64,000 bases of DNA from positions 77,931,501 through 77,995,500 of the forward strand of contig JAWZYU010000011.1 in the NCBI GenBank assembly GCA_038380435.1, given 5' to 3'. The notes beneath the pieces were generated by a model, which was not told the origin of the DNA, made no database searches, and was given only the letters and a program-made list of their open reading frames with translations. The stretch is from Ryuthela nishihirai. Taxonomy: Eukaryota > Arthropoda > Arachnida > Araneae > Heptathelidae. Numbering within the stretch: the stretch's first letter is position 1; each line of letters begins with the position of its first letter. Positions 1-11,424 of the stretch are shown here, in pieces. The translations under genes were made by a program, and so were the position numbers.

Positions 1-27
1 TGTTCAGTGATCTATGAAGAAGCTACC

Positions 28-1458
28 ATGGTTGGACGATGCAGGCGCACAACATTTGTTCAATTAGCAGAATTTGAGCAAGGTCATATAGTGGGTTTTC
101 GGGAAGCATGTTGGTCTTTTTGTCAAATTGCACACCGCATTGGACAAAAGGTATTGGCAGTGGTGCTATGGTGGTATTAATAGTCAGAAGAGCATTCGCA
201 CACTTGCAGATGTGGTTCCAGGCAACACAGAGTTACGGACACACGAGAGGATTGATGTATCAGGAGGGTGGCAGTGGTAGAGTGTACAGCTATGATGTCA
301 CAATTTCGATCCTCTGTCGTACCAAGGGTGTCAACAAGAATGAGATGCAATCATCTTTCGGAAGCAGGACTATGGGCACGTTACCACTGTCATCTCATCA
401 CTGTTGAGCACGTTTGCAGTGGTGTCAAGAATGAGTTCATTGGAGGGAAGAATGACAGTCTGTGGTCTTCAGTGATGAAAACCGATTCTGCTTAGGAGCA
501 TCTGATGGTTTTGTTTATGCATCCGAAGATGACAAGGTGCGGCTTCTTCCATCATGCATCCGCCAGCGACACACAGGGTCCACGCCGGGCATTGTGCTGT
601 GGGGAGCGTTTAGCTATCAGTCTCGTATGTTGGCTTGGGTTGTTTTACCTCTGAGCGGCACTTTTTTGCACACCATGGGCTAAATGGCCAGGTCACATGG
701 ACCCCGAAGGCTCAGAGAAGGTTGGGGGAGGGGACCCACTGAAACAGCTGTTGGGAGACAGATGGTAGCCTCCCGTCAAGGCCATCCAGCATGTTCTTTA
801 ATGCGCACAGGGTATGGCTCTCCTGCACATGGGGCCACGGCTTAACGTCCCATCAGACGGACGGCGGCCTTTCCAAGCCCATCGGTGTCCCCTACTGACC
901 ATGGACAGGGCGGGGAATTTTGCGGAAATAAATCTCAATGCTGACACAGCTGGGACTCGAACCTGGGAACTACAGATTACGAGCCTGGCGCGCTACCGAC
1001 TGAGCCACCACCACCCTAGCAGTCTCTTCGTGTCTGGTGTTTGTACAGGGTACATTGAATAGCAATATGTACGTCAGCGACATCATACAGGCGGTCGTCC
1101 TGCCTTATTTAAGTGTAATCCCAAATGCGATATTCCAACAGGGTAATGCCCACCCACACTCTGCCTGGGCAACTCAACATGCTCTTTAGACTATGCATAA
1201 ATTCCTTTGGCCAGCATGCTCTTGGGACTTGTCTCCAATTGAACATGTCCATGACTGGATTGAACAAACCAGTCCTGGACAGTTTTGCAGGACATTTTTG
1301 CAGACCATGGCAGGCAATGACCATTGCTGAATTACGCATCCAAGTTGAAAGCACATGGAATGGTATCCCCCAGTGTGATATCCAGCATTTGTGTGACCAA
1401 TTGCATGCCAGATTGGAAGCTTGTATTGCTGCTTCAGGAGGTTCAGCACCTTATTAAG
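28..1458 (+). pseudogene. Tc1-type transposase relic (interrupted)
   Basis: Fragments match the Tc1 transposase layout. An N-terminal helix-turn-helix part (FEQGHIVGFREACWSF) starts at the ATG at 28. The central part VVFSDENRFCLGASDG at 462 onward carries a catalytic aspartate, and RHTGSTPGIVLWGAFSY follows. A C-terminal part after the SINE has IFQQGNAHPHSAWATQ and a terminal SGGSAPY. In active relatives the second motif reads QQDNARPH; here the aspartate is replaced by glycine. Stops and frameshifts (the first near 178) and the SINE insertion break the frame. It is not functional. Confidence 0.85.
637..1019 (-). mobile_element. SINE1, tRNA-derived, inserted in Tc1 transposase
   Basis: Read on the minus strand, this copy starts with a tRNA-like head holding an A box (TGGCTCAGTCGG) and a B box (GGTTCGAGTCC). 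A ~300-bp body follows and ends in AGAGGTAAAACAACCC. The same body recurs at 3822, 18939, 24680 and 26204. The surrounding transposase reading resumes after the insert (LVFVQGTLNSNMYVSD), so it landed inside an existing Tc1. I could not identify a clear target duplication. It would be transcribed by RNA polymerase III if active. Boundaries are accurate to about 10 bp. Confidence 0.85.
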
Positions 1459-1490
1459 ATGTGCCTTCTGTAAAACGTAATACTCATTAA

Positions 1491-2497
1491 CCCATTTAAA
1501 TTGGATGACGAGCTCTGCTCGCACGATGTTCTTATACGCTAAAATCGGATGACCAGCTCTGCTTGCGGAGGATAGAGGTATGAAAAATGCATTCGTAGTC
1601 AGTGTTTTAGATCAGAGATGTCTCTCAAATGCATTTTTTCTTATAGTGGAAGCACGTGGTAATACTGGGATTAACTTTTCTTTGTCCTTCTACAGTTGTT
1701 GAAATGAATTCCATAGTAGAAAAAAATTTATAGCTGTGAGTAACAATGACGTCAAGGAAAGTTCGTGGTAGTGATAGTGAGGGAATAAACAAGCTCTTAG
1801 AATCTGTATTAGGCAGTGAATCTGAAGTTTCTTATTTATCTGACGATGATAGAAGTGATAGTAAATTTATAAGTGAATCTGAGTGTATCTCAGTGGAAGA
1901 AAATAGTGATATAAGTGATTATGAAAGTTCCATCCCATCCATCGCAAAACGTGAAAAACACATCATGCAAAGTGATTGGAAGTGGGTAAAATCAGAAAAT
2001 AACCCTATTATGTATCCATTTAGTTGTTACAGTGACGTTGCAATCGAAATAAAAGACAAATATGAATCTGAATCCCCATCTGAACTGCAAATATTTCTGG
2101 ACTATATGGACCCTTTGTTCTCCATCATAACAAAAGAAACCAATGATTATACACAGGAGCAGTTAGCTAATCCTGATAGAAAGAAAAGAAAAGACAATGA
2201 CAAATGGTTCGAAGTAACAGAAGGTGAAATGAAAGGTTACTTTTCCTTGGTAATACTGATGTCCCAAGTTCGTAAATCACATTTACAATTGTACTGGTCC
2301 AACTCAGACATCATACTGAAACAGGGTGGTGAGTATGTAATTCAAGTAATTTCAAAATTTCAACCCCACAACTCAATGGTTAATTTTTTATGACTTTTTG
2401 AAATAATATAAGCATTGTTAAAATACTCAGTAGGGAAAGGAGATTTAAATCAGATTCCTGTGGTACAGGCAGGGCATTTAAATATGAAGCAAATGGG
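1491..2497 (+). mobile_element. piggyBac-type element, internally deleted, with TTAA target duplications
   Basis: A 1007-bp insertion flanked by TTAA at 1487-1490 and 2498-2501. Both ends begin CCCATTT read inward, and the two termini then diverge. TTAA targeting with CCC-starting termini is the hallmark of the piggyBac superfamily. The host sequence on each side is the 3' region of Tc1 element I, and removing the insert restores a single TTAA. Only the N-terminal part of a transposase is inside, so it is non-autonomous and arose by loss of the catalytic and C-terminal regions. Confidence 0.85.
1746..2393 (+). pseudogene. piggyBac transposase, N-terminal fragment (215 aa)
   Basis: An open frame starts at the ATG at 1746 inside the TTAA-flanked element. 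Residues 1-65 are acidic and serine-rich, as is common in PGBD-like N-termini. Residues 95-200 resemble the start of the DDE_Tnp_1_7 domain (FLDYMDPLFSIITKETNDY, then KGYFSLVILMSQVRKSHLQLYW). Full-length relatives are roughly 550-600 aa and carry three catalytic aspartates after this point, all missing here. The last ~25 residues (after QGGEYVIQ) look like read-through of unrelated 3' sequence. It cannot be an active transposase; a binding-only protein is conceivable but unsupported. Confidence 0.75.
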
Positions 2498-2501
2498 TTA
2501 A

Positions 2502-2832
2502 AAGATAAAATAAACATTGAATCACTTCACATGTGTGATCACTGTCCTTTCTCAACAAGTTGTTTCTACTAAATCTCATAGATTACACTTCAATTGTTAA
2601 TGGTGTTCTTTTTCCAATTTCTGCTAGTGTATTATCATCACCACCTTGAGACATTTTGACATCTTGAGAAATCACTCCAAGCATTTTTTTTTCTTGAGAA
2701 TATTTTTAACAAAGAGAGTTTTTAATCGTTTAGAGAAAATATATCCTTAAAATTTTTGCAACCAGCCAGTTGCCCTGATCCAGACAGTCTGGAGTGACCC
2801 TGCACATTAGATGTTCAAAAATATTTCTAAAG
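2502..2832. other. Tc1 3' end and AT-rich spacer, no gene
   Basis: The first ~130 bases are the remaining 3' flank and terminus of Tc1 element I. The rest is AT-rich DNA with no coding signal that I can see. Confidence 0.6.
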
Positions 2833-3007
2833 GACATCAAACATTAATTAATAGATTCTGAAAAAATTTATCGCTGACATGGCGGGAATCGAACCCTTAT
2901 CTCTCCAGATTCATGCCAGAGCGCGTGAATCTGGAGAGATGCGGGTTCGATTCCCGCCGTGTCGGCGATGAATTTTTTTCAGAATCTATTAATTAATGTT
3001 TGATGTC
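2833..3007. repeat. Palindrome with tRNA T-arm in both arms
   Basis: The arms at 2833-2913 and 2926-3007 are near-perfect inverted repeats around a 12-base loop. Each arm carries a T-arm-like block with a perfect 5-bp stem and 7-base loop (GCGGGTTCGATTCCCGC on the plus strand of the right arm), which is also a good polymerase III B box. Outside it lies a T-rich tract and about 35 bp of AT-rich sequence ending GATGTC. No complete tRNA can be folded, because the D-arm half is absent. A second palindrome with the same layout lies at 15434-15581. Confidence 0.85.
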
Positions 3008-3821
3008 TATCTTAACAGGAAATACTGTGCATTCACTATGGATTGATTTTTTTATTTTTAAAGGTTTTAGAGTAATTAAATGTACTTAATTAAAAAAACA
3101 ACTCACAAGACATTTTTTGTTAAGTATGTACCAGTATAACATTAATCAGTGTTAGATGTGTGCCTCATTTACCTAATTCAAGATTAAGAATTAAATGCAT
3201 CTGATTTCAGGAAAAGCAAAACTCCTGTCCTGTTTTATATTACATTGCCATCCAGAAAAAAAAATTTGTTAACAATTTGACATAAAATGAAACTAAAACT
3301 TTCCTAATTAAGACAGATCCTCAGATTTGGTGACTTTTCAATAGAAAGCATTTTCTCTCTTTAAGTGAAAAGAATTAAAACAGTAAAGAACTTGTTCTGA
3401 AATTAAGCTATGTTTTTTGTATTAAGCCTTAGTTCGTGATGCCAACAAAATTTCACTCTTAATTCCTTTTAAATATATAACGTTACTGAGTATGATAAAC
3501 TAATTTTCACTTTGTTTCTGGGTAGAATCAATAATTTTCATTAAACCCTCTCATAAAGTCCTGACCCACTCAAACTCTTGAGGCCTCTAGCCAATGTAAA
3601 AACTGATTGCCATTTTATGTTTACCAAAGTTTTTAATTCCAATTTGACCAAAATCAGTATAAAAATTTGCTCCTTAAAAATGCAGAGGTTCTCTAGTAGC
3701 TTGTTAGTTTAATATGCCATAGAGATCTGTCAGAAAAGAAACATCTATTCCTTATCTGAGGCTCATCATTAGGAGTTATATCTTTTACTATTGTATCTAA
3801 TATCAGAGGGGCGACCACATT
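3008..3821. other. AT-rich spacer, no gene seen
   Basis: Low-complexity AT-rich DNA with only short chance frames. I recognise no repeat family here. Confidence 0.6.
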
Positions 3822-3990
3822 CGTACTCTGTAGTTTCCAGATTCTAGTCTCACCTGGGCTAGTGTTGAGATTTATCTCTGCTGAACCCTACCCTGCTCTT
3901 GGTGGGAAAGAAGACACCAATGGGCTTTGAAAGGCCACCATTCGTTAGATGGAACATAAAGCCTTGGTCATGTATGCAGGATATCCATAC
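3822..3990 (+). repeat. SINE1 fragment, degenerate
   Basis: It resembles the 5' half of the SINE1 body: the end of the tRNA-like head, then the lead-in GTTGAGATTTATCTCTGC and the block ending near the ATGGAACATAAAGCC region. The A-box side and the entire 3' half are absent. It sits immediately upstream of RTE copy 1. Confidence 0.6.
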
Positions 3991-4049
3991 CTTTTACACA
4001 TTGGGAAACTTTATGGATGCTCTTTACGGGAGTACGTGAACTCTTTGTT

Positions 4050-6290
4050 TCTATTGGCATCGTCAAATTCTACATTGGAGGAAGTCTTCCATTGTAGATG
4101 GCTTCAGCATTTAGTGGTGGGGGAATGGGTCTTTGCCCCATGTCTGCGATTAGGGGGCTGTTTGATATTGTTGGCATTCCCTCTCTCAATAAACATAGTT
4201 TCTTTAAACATCCCACTAACCATTTTCTCTCCATAGGTAATTGGAATGTGAGGACTCTGCACAGAGCTTTTTCTCTTGATATCCTCACACAAGAATTCCA
4301 CCATTACAATTTAGATATTCTCGGCTTGCAAGAGACCAGATGGACAGATAACGGTCAGTTTCTTAAAAATAATCTTAAATTTCTCTTTTCAGAGAGGGAA
4401 GACAATAAGCATCACCAAGGTGTAGGTCTGCTTCTCAGCAGACACGCTAGTGATGCTCTTCTAGGATATGAGTGCATTAATGAAAGGTTTCTTACAGCAA
4501 AATTTCAGACAAGCATTAAAGACTTGAATGTTACCTGCTGTTATCCCCCACTGAGGATGCCAATGAGGATGAGAAGGATAGGTTTTACGGACAACTTCAG
4601 GATATTTTGAATTCTGTCAAGAAAGGATATATTACCCTTGTTCTAGGTGACTTCAATGCCAAAGTTGGTACTGACTCTGACCTGTGGGGAAGAGTAATAA
4701 GCCCTTTTCGTATTGGTAGCTGCAATGGCAACGTCTCCTACAGGTAAGTAAACTCAATGGATTCAGAATAACTATCACTTATTACAAACACCACAACATA
4801 CATAAGTACACATGGGTTTCACCCGATGGTCTGCATAAGAATATGATTGATTATATATTAATTAACAGCAAATGGGCTAGTTCTGTTAGGAATGCCAGGT
4901 CATATAGGGGAGCTGAAATTGGATCTGACCATTACCTTGTTAAAAGTGTGTTGCAACTTAAACTTAAAAAGTGTTGTGCTAGGTTAAAAAATTTACTTTT
5001 AATACTGAAGCTCTGAAAGACCCAGTTATAGTCAAAGCTTACCATGATAGGTTACTTAGTCATTATGACAGTCATGGTTTGCTTACTACTGAAGTTAAGG
5101 AAGAATGGGATTATTTTAAACAGGCTTTTTTGGACACTAAGAGTGCTCTTTTAGGAAAAAAGGAGCAGAGGGGGCAGAATTATCTGAGTGATAAAGCACT
5201 TGAGCTTATTTGAGAAAGAAAGAACTGCAGGAATGTCCTTAATCAATACCCTACTAGTCCTAATACAAAGCATTACAGAGAACTTAATAAATGTGTAAAA
5301 GATCAGTTAGCTGCTGATAAAATCTTTGGCTTGATGACTTGGCTGACAAAGCCGAGAAAGCAGCAGCACAACAGCAGAGAGCTGTACCAGATAGTTAATG
5401 TTTTGTGTGGTAGAAAACGAACAGGTATACAGGGATTGAAGGATAAAAAAGGTAAGGTTATAGAAGGTGAGGATTCTGTCATGGCCAGGTGAACTGAGCA
5501 TTTCAATGATGTTCTAAACAATGTGGTTAATTCTACTCCTATTGTTTGCAATGATGATAGATGCATTGGTGGCTTTAATATTGGTTCTATAACACAATCT
5601 CATGTTATTTTAGTTGTTTCTAAACTTAAACTTCATAAATCCCCAGGTGTAGATGAAATTACTACGGAAATGCATAGAGCTGGGAATGTTTCTGTTACCA
5701 CTTGGATGACTGAAATTTTGAATATCTTCTATGATAAAGGCATGGTCCCTAAGAATTTTACCAGAGCTATTATTATCCCTATTTTTAAAAAAGACCACAA
5801 TTCTTGTAATAACTATAAGGGTATCAGCCTACTTTTTGTTCCAGGTAAAGTTCTTTGCATGATTGTGCTTAATAGAATTAGGTTGACAGGTAATTGTGTG
5901 ATGAGCAATGTGGATTCAGAAGTGGTAAGGGATATGTAGATCAGATATTTTCACTTTGGCAGATTCTTGAGAAATGTTTGAAGTTTCAGAAACCTTTGGT
6001 TGCTAGCTTTGTTGATTTCAAAAAGGCTTTTGACTCTGTTGATCATCATAATTTGTGGTTGATTGTGAAATCATATGGTATACCAGACAAGTTAGTTAAC
6101 ATAATGAAAGCTCTCTATAATAGCACTGAATCGTGTGTGAGAGTTGGTAAGTCTTGAAGCAATTGGTTTAGCATTACTTCTGGTGTTCGACAAGGGTGCA
6201 TTTTGCCTCCTTTTCCCTTTAGTTTGGTTATTGATTATGTTATGCAAAATTCAGTTCAAGGAAAAGATTTTGATCTTAAAAGGGCTGGAT
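4050..6290 (+). pseudogene. RTE-type LINE copy 1, degenerate, 3' truncated
   Basis: It encodes pieces of an apurinic-type endonuclease followed by a reverse transcriptase. Endonuclease cues are IGNWNVRTLHRAFSLDIL, DILGLQETRWTDNGQ and GYECINERFLTAKFQ. Reverse transcriptase cues are KLHKSPGVDEITTEMH, GKVLCMIVLNRI and FVDFKKAFDSVDHHN. Numerous indels and stops break the frame (ends at 4610, 5939 and 6157, for example). The copy ends around 6290, before the YADD motif. There it abuts the left arm of the inverted duplication, with the direct repeat GAGTGTTATCA at the joint. Such elements are often mislabelled craniofacial development protein 2. Confidence 0.85.
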
Positions 6291-6689
6291 CCCTTTATCC
6301 TTCTTTTTTTCTGTTATCAGAGTGTTATCAGAGTAGAGGGATTTATCCATTCATTTTGGTTTTTTCACCTTGTGGAATTTAAGGTGATATTTCATTTAAT
6401 CGGTGTTTTGTGCAGTTCTTGCAGCAAAGGAGAAAATAAAATTAGGTATGGTGCCAAAATTAGCCATCAACTAAAGACCAATTGTGATTCTAAAATAGTA
6501 TATAATTCCAACTGTCTTTGGAATAAATCAGTTCAAAATCAGACTTGTGTTGGTGGCACTCGGGAATCAAATATGCAGTTAAAATTGCTCAATGCTATGA
6601 TAATCTCATCAGAAATACAAGAAAGAGGAGAACAAATTTTGTATTCTTATACTCATTCCGGTTACATCTGATAGTATCATCATCATCCT

Positions 6690-9413
6690 GAAGCAGCCAT
6701 AGTCTATGGAGGTCCAACCAGACAGTGCAATTTAGTTCTCCAAGCAAGTCTGTCCTGAGCTACATCTACTGCATCTGGCCACTGCACACCAATTCTAACA
6801 AGGTCCTGTTTGACATTGTCTGCACACCACATCCTAGGTCTCCCCCTCTTTCTGAGGCCTTTAGGCACACTGTTCATAACCCTATTCGCCAATCTATAAT
6901 TATTCATACGGGCAACATGGCCAAACCAACGGAGTCTCTCTCTGCACAATATGCTGCTTAAAGGAGGTTGCCAGCTCCTTTGCCTAATCTCATCATCAGC
7001 TACAAAGTTGAACCACATATTGCCCATGATATTGCATAGGCATCTGGAATCAAAAGCATCTTGTTTACAAACTGTCCAAGTTTCACTACCATAACTAACC
7101 CTAGAAAGAACCAAACTATTGTACAGTCTAATTTTAGTCTTTAGGTGTATTCGCCTATTTCTCCACACTCTCCATAAATTCTTAAAAGTCTCTGCAGCAA
7201 TCCCTATTCGTCTGTTAATCTCATGCCACACATCACCATTATCTGTGATATAGCCCCCAAGATAATTAAACTGACACTTGCTCAAGACTGCAACCATTCA
7301 GTTTAACTGAATCACAGCCTGCCTGACCCATGGTGTGAAAAAAAGTACCGCTCAGAGGTAAAATAACCCTAACCCTGCCTGACCAATTTTCATCACTTTA
7401 GTTTTCTCTCTGTTTATAAACAAACTTATTCTACTACCAGTTTCATCAACAGCTCGAATGAAATAATTCATCTCATCAACATCATTTGCCAAAAGGGCAA
7501 AATTATTAGCATAATCTACATCAGAAATGTTCATATCTCCACACCATTTAAGGCAAAAATATTTCCCTTGAAGTGAATTTCACATAACATAATCAATAAC
7601 CAAAGAGATAAGGAGACAAAATGCATCCTTGTCGAACACGAGAAGCTAAGGCTAAACCAATTGCTACAAGCCTTACTAACTCTCACACATGACTCAGTGT
7701 TATTATAGAGTGCTTTTATTACGTTAACTAAATTGTTCGATATGCCATACAATCCCACAATCAACCCCAAATTATGATGATCAACAGAATCAAAAGCCTT
7801 TTTGGTATCAACAAAGCTAGCAACCAAAGGTTTCTGAACTTCAAACATTTCTCAAGAATCTGCCTGAGTGAAAATATATGATCTACACATCCCCTACCAC
7901 TTCTGAATCCACATTGCTCATCACTCAACTGAGTGTCAACTAGATTCTTAATTATATTAAGCACAATCAAGCAAAGAACTTTACCTGGAACAAAAAGTAG
8001 GCTGATAGCCTTATAGTTATTACAAGAAGTGTGATCATCTTTTTTAAAAATAGGGATAATAATAGCTCTGGTAAAATCCGTAGGAACCATGCCTTTATCA
8101 TAAAAGACATTCAAAATTTCAGTCATACATATGGTAACAGAAACATTCCCAGCTCTAAGCATTTCCGTAGTAATTTCATCTACCCCTGGGGATTTATGTA
8201 GTTTAAGTTTAGAAACAGCTAAAGCAACCCCAATGTTGACCCTATAACTGTGATGTATGGCCAACATTAAAACTAGTAATGCATCTAACATTATTAAAAA
8301 CAATAGGAGTATAACTAACTATATTGTTTAGAACATCACTGAAATGCTCAGCCTACCTAGCCATGACAGAAACTTCATCTTACCTTGTTTATCCTTCAAT
8401 CCCTGTATACCTGCCCATTTTTCTACCACACAAAACATTAACTATCTGGTACAGCTCTCTGCTACTGTGCTGTCTAACTGCTTCCTCGGCTTTGTCAGCC
8501 AAATCATCAAGCTAAAGATTCTTATGAGCAGGTAACTGATCTTTTACACGTTTGTTATGTTCTCTTTAATGCTTTCTATTAGGACTAGTAGGGTATTGAT
8601 TAAGGACATTCCTGCAGTTCTTTCTTTCTGAAATAAGCTCAAGTGCCTTATCACTTAAATAATTCTGCCTCCTCCGCTCCTTTTTTCCTAAAAGAGTACT
8701 GTTAGTTTCCGAAAATGCCTGTTTAAAATGGCCCCATTCTTCAACTTCAGTATTAAGCAAACCATGACTGTCATAATGACTAAGTAACCTATCATGGTAA
8801 GCTTCGGCTATAACAGGGTCTTTCAGAGCTTCAGTATTAAAAGCAAATTTTTTAACCCTAGCACAACACTCTTTAAGTTTAAGTTGCAAGACACTTTTAA
8901 CAAGGTAAAGGTCAGATCCAGTTTCAGCTTCCCTATATGACCTGGTATTCCTAACAGAACTAGCCCATTTTCTGTTAATTAATAAATAATCAATCATATT
9001 CTTATGCAGCCCATCAGGTGAAACCCATGTGTACTTATGTATGTCATGGTGTTTGTAATAAGTATTAGTTTATCTGAAACCATTGAGTTTACTTACCTGT
9101 AGGAGACATTGCCCATTGCCATTGTAGTTACCAATACCAAAAGGGCCTATCACCCCTCCCCAAAGGTTAGAGTCAGTCCAATTTTGGCATTGAAGTCATC
9201 TAGAACAAGGGTAGTATCTCCTTTCTTGACAGAATTCAAAATATCTTGAAGTTGTCTGTAAAACCTACCCTTCTCACCCTCATTGGCATCATCAGTGGGG
9301 GCATAAGAATAGATAACATTCAAGTCTGTAACGCTTGTCTGAAATTTTGCTCTAAGTAACCTTTCATTAATGCACTCATATCCTAGAAGAACACCACGCC
9401 TGCTGCATACCAA
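6690..9413 (-). pseudogene. RTE LINE copy 2 (left arm plus spacer)
   Basis: On the minus strand the reading goes from endonuclease to reverse transcriptase to the 3' end. Endonuclease cues are GVLLGYECINERLLRAKFQ, SYAPTDDANEGEKGRFYRQ and LVLDDFNAKIG. Reverse transcriptase cues are KLHKSPGVDEITTEML, SDEQCGFRSGRGCVDHIFS and FVDTKKAFDSVDHHN. In the catalytic box YADD has become YANN. A C-terminal RERLRWFGHVARMNNY region follows. The 3' end is a short GAT-type simple repeat near 6690. Several frameshifts separate the pieces. It is truncated in the endonuclease at the palindrome junction, so its 5' part is missing. Confidence 0.85.
7318..7384 (+). mobile_element. Aborted SINE1 insertion (45-bp tail) in RTE copy 2
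   Basis: Bases 7329-7373 match the last ~45 bp of SINE1 (CATGGTGTG to the ACCCTAACC tail). They are bounded by the 11-bp duplication CCTGCCTGACC at 7318-7328 and 7374-7384. This is a complete target-primed insertion of a very short cDNA. Confidence 0.85.
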
Positions 9414-11424
9414 AACTGCTGGAATGTCCTTAATCAATAGCCTACAGGTCCTAATAGAAAGCATTACAGAGAGTTTAATAAATGTGTAAAGGATCAGTTA
9501 GCTGCTCATAAGAATCTTTAGCTTGTTGACTTGGCTGACAAAGCCGAGGAAGCAGTTAGACAGCACAGTAGCAGAGAGCTGTACCAGATGGTTAATGTTT
9601 TGTGTGGTAGAAAAGTGGGCAGGTATACAGGGATTGAAGGATAAACAAGGTAAGGTGAAGATTCTGTCATGGCTAGGTAGGCTGAGCATTTCAGTGATGT
9701 TCTAAACAATATAGTTAGTTATACTCTTATTGTTTTTAATAATGATAGATGCATTACTAGCTTTAATGTTGGCCATACATCACAGTTATAGGGTCAACAT
9801 TGGAGTTGCTTTAGCTGTTTCTAAACTTAAACTGCATAAATCCCCAGGGGTAGATGAAATTACTACAGAAATGCTTAGAGCTGGGAATGATTCTGTTACC
9901 ACATGTATGACTGAAATTTTGAATATCTTTTATGATAAAGGTATGGTTCCTAAGGATTTTACCAGAGCTATTTATTATCCCTATTTTTAAAAAAGATGAT
10001 CACACTTCTTGTAATAACTATAAGGCTATCAGCCTACTTTTTGTTCCAGGTAAAGTTCTTTGCTTGATTGTGCTTAATATAATTAAGAATCTGGTTGACA
10101 CTCAGTTGAGTGATGAGCAATGTGGATTCAGAAGTGGTAGGGGATGTGTAGATCATATATTTTCACTCAGGCAGATTCTTGAGAAATGTTTGAAGTTTCA
10201 GAAACCTTTGGTTGCTAGCTTTGTTGATACAAAAAAGGCTTTTGACTCTGTTGATCATCATAATTTGGGGTTGATTGTGGGATTGTATGGCATACCGAAC
10301 AATTTAGTTAATGTAATAAAAGCTCTCTATAATAACACTGAGTCATGTGTGAGAGTTAGTAAGGCTTGTAGCAATTGGTTTAGCCTTAGCTTCTCGTGTT
10401 CGACAAGGATGCATTTTGTCTCCTTATCTCTTTGGTTATTGATTATGTTATGTGAAATTCACTTCAAGGGAAAGATTTTTGCCTTAAATGGTGTGGAGAT
10501 ATGAACATTTCTGATGTAGATTATGCTGATGATTTTGCCCTTTTGGCAAATGATGTTGATGAGATGAATTATTTCATTCGAGCTGTTGATGAAACTGGTA
10601 GTAGAGTAAGTTTGGTTATAAACAGAGAGAAAACTGAAGTGATAAAAATTGGTCAGGCAGGGTTAGGGTTATTTTACCTCTGAGCGGCACTTTTTTTCAC
10701 ACCATGGGTCAGGCAGGCTGTGATTCAGTTAAACTGAATGGTTGCAGTCTTGAGCAAGTGTCAGTTTAATTATCTTGGGGGCTATATCACAGATAATGGT
10801 GATGTGCGGCATGAGATTAACAGACGAATAGGTATTGCTGCAGGGACTTTTAAGAATCTATGGAGAGTGTGGAGAAATAGGCGAATACACCTAAAGACTA
10901 AAATTAGACTGTATAATAGTTTGGTTCTTTCTAGGGTTAGTTATGGTAGTGAAACTTGGACAGTTTGTAAACAAGATAACAGGAAACTAGATGCTTTTGA
11001 TTCCAGATGCTTATGCAATATCTTGGGCATTAGATGGTTCAACTCTGTAACTAATGATGAGGTTAGGCAAAGGAGTTTGCAATATCCTTTAAGCAGCATA
11101 TTGTGCAGGGAGAAACTTCATTGGTTTGGCCATGTTGCCCGTATGAATAATTATAGATTGGCGAATAGGGTTATGAACAGTGTGCCTAAAGGCCTCAGAA
11201 AGAGGGGGAGACCTAGGATGTGGTGTGCAGACAATGTCAAACAGGACCTTGTTAGAATTGGTGTGCAGTGGCCAGATGCAGTAGATGTAGCTCAGGACAG
11301 ACTTGCTTGGAGAACTAAATTGCACACTCTGGTTGGACCTCCTAGACTAAACTAAATTGCACAGTCTGGTTGGACCTCTGTAGACTATGGCTGCTTGAGG
11401 ATGATGATGATGACGATGATACTA
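9414..11424 (+). pseudogene. RTE LINE copy 3 (right arm)
   Basis: This is the mirror copy of RTE copy 2, starting mid-way at LLIKDIPAVL-equivalent sequence and running to a GATGATGATGATGACGATGAT 3' tail region near 11400-11421. The longest frames are 9932-10504 (SDEQCGFRSGRGCVDHIFS, FVDTKKAFDSVDHHN) and 10738-11355 (RIHLKTKIRLYNSLVLSRVS, REKLHWFGHVARMNNYRLAN, RKRGRPRMW). Here the catalytic box YADD is intact, in the frame starting at 10501 (DVDYADDFALLAND), whereas copy 2 has YANN. Frameshifts occur near 9990, 10440-10500 and 10683-10740, the last caused by the SINE1-tail insertion. Confidence 0.85.
10651..10717 (-). mobile_element. Aborted SINE1 insertion in RTE copy 3 (same event)
   Basis: Bases 10662-10706 are the SINE1 tail, with GGTCAGGCAGG duplicated at 10651-10661 and 10707-10717. 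Position and duplication are the mirror image of 7318-7384, so it was inherited through the inverted duplication. Confidence 0.85.

Larger units (their letters stand above)
1..2629 (+). mobile_element. Tc1/mariner element I, left end outside window, with two nested insertions
   Basis: A degenerate Tc1-type DNA transposon. Its transposase relic runs 28-1458 and its 3' end lies beyond a piggyBac insertion. The presumed right terminus at about 2629 reads, on the minus strand, CACTAGCAGAAATTGG and onward, followed by TA at 2630-2631. This resembles the left end of the Tc1 copy at 56962 (CACTGCTGGACATTAAAAG). A SINE1 interrupts it at about 637-1019 and a piggyBac derivative at 1491-2497. The left terminal repeat is not in the window. 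The family assignment is firm; the right boundary is inferred from resemblance to another terminus. Confidence 0.75.

Noticed and set aside
4070..4304. Minus-strand frames across the RTE endonuclease
   Set aside because: Shadows of the plus-strand endonuclease with no motif of their own.
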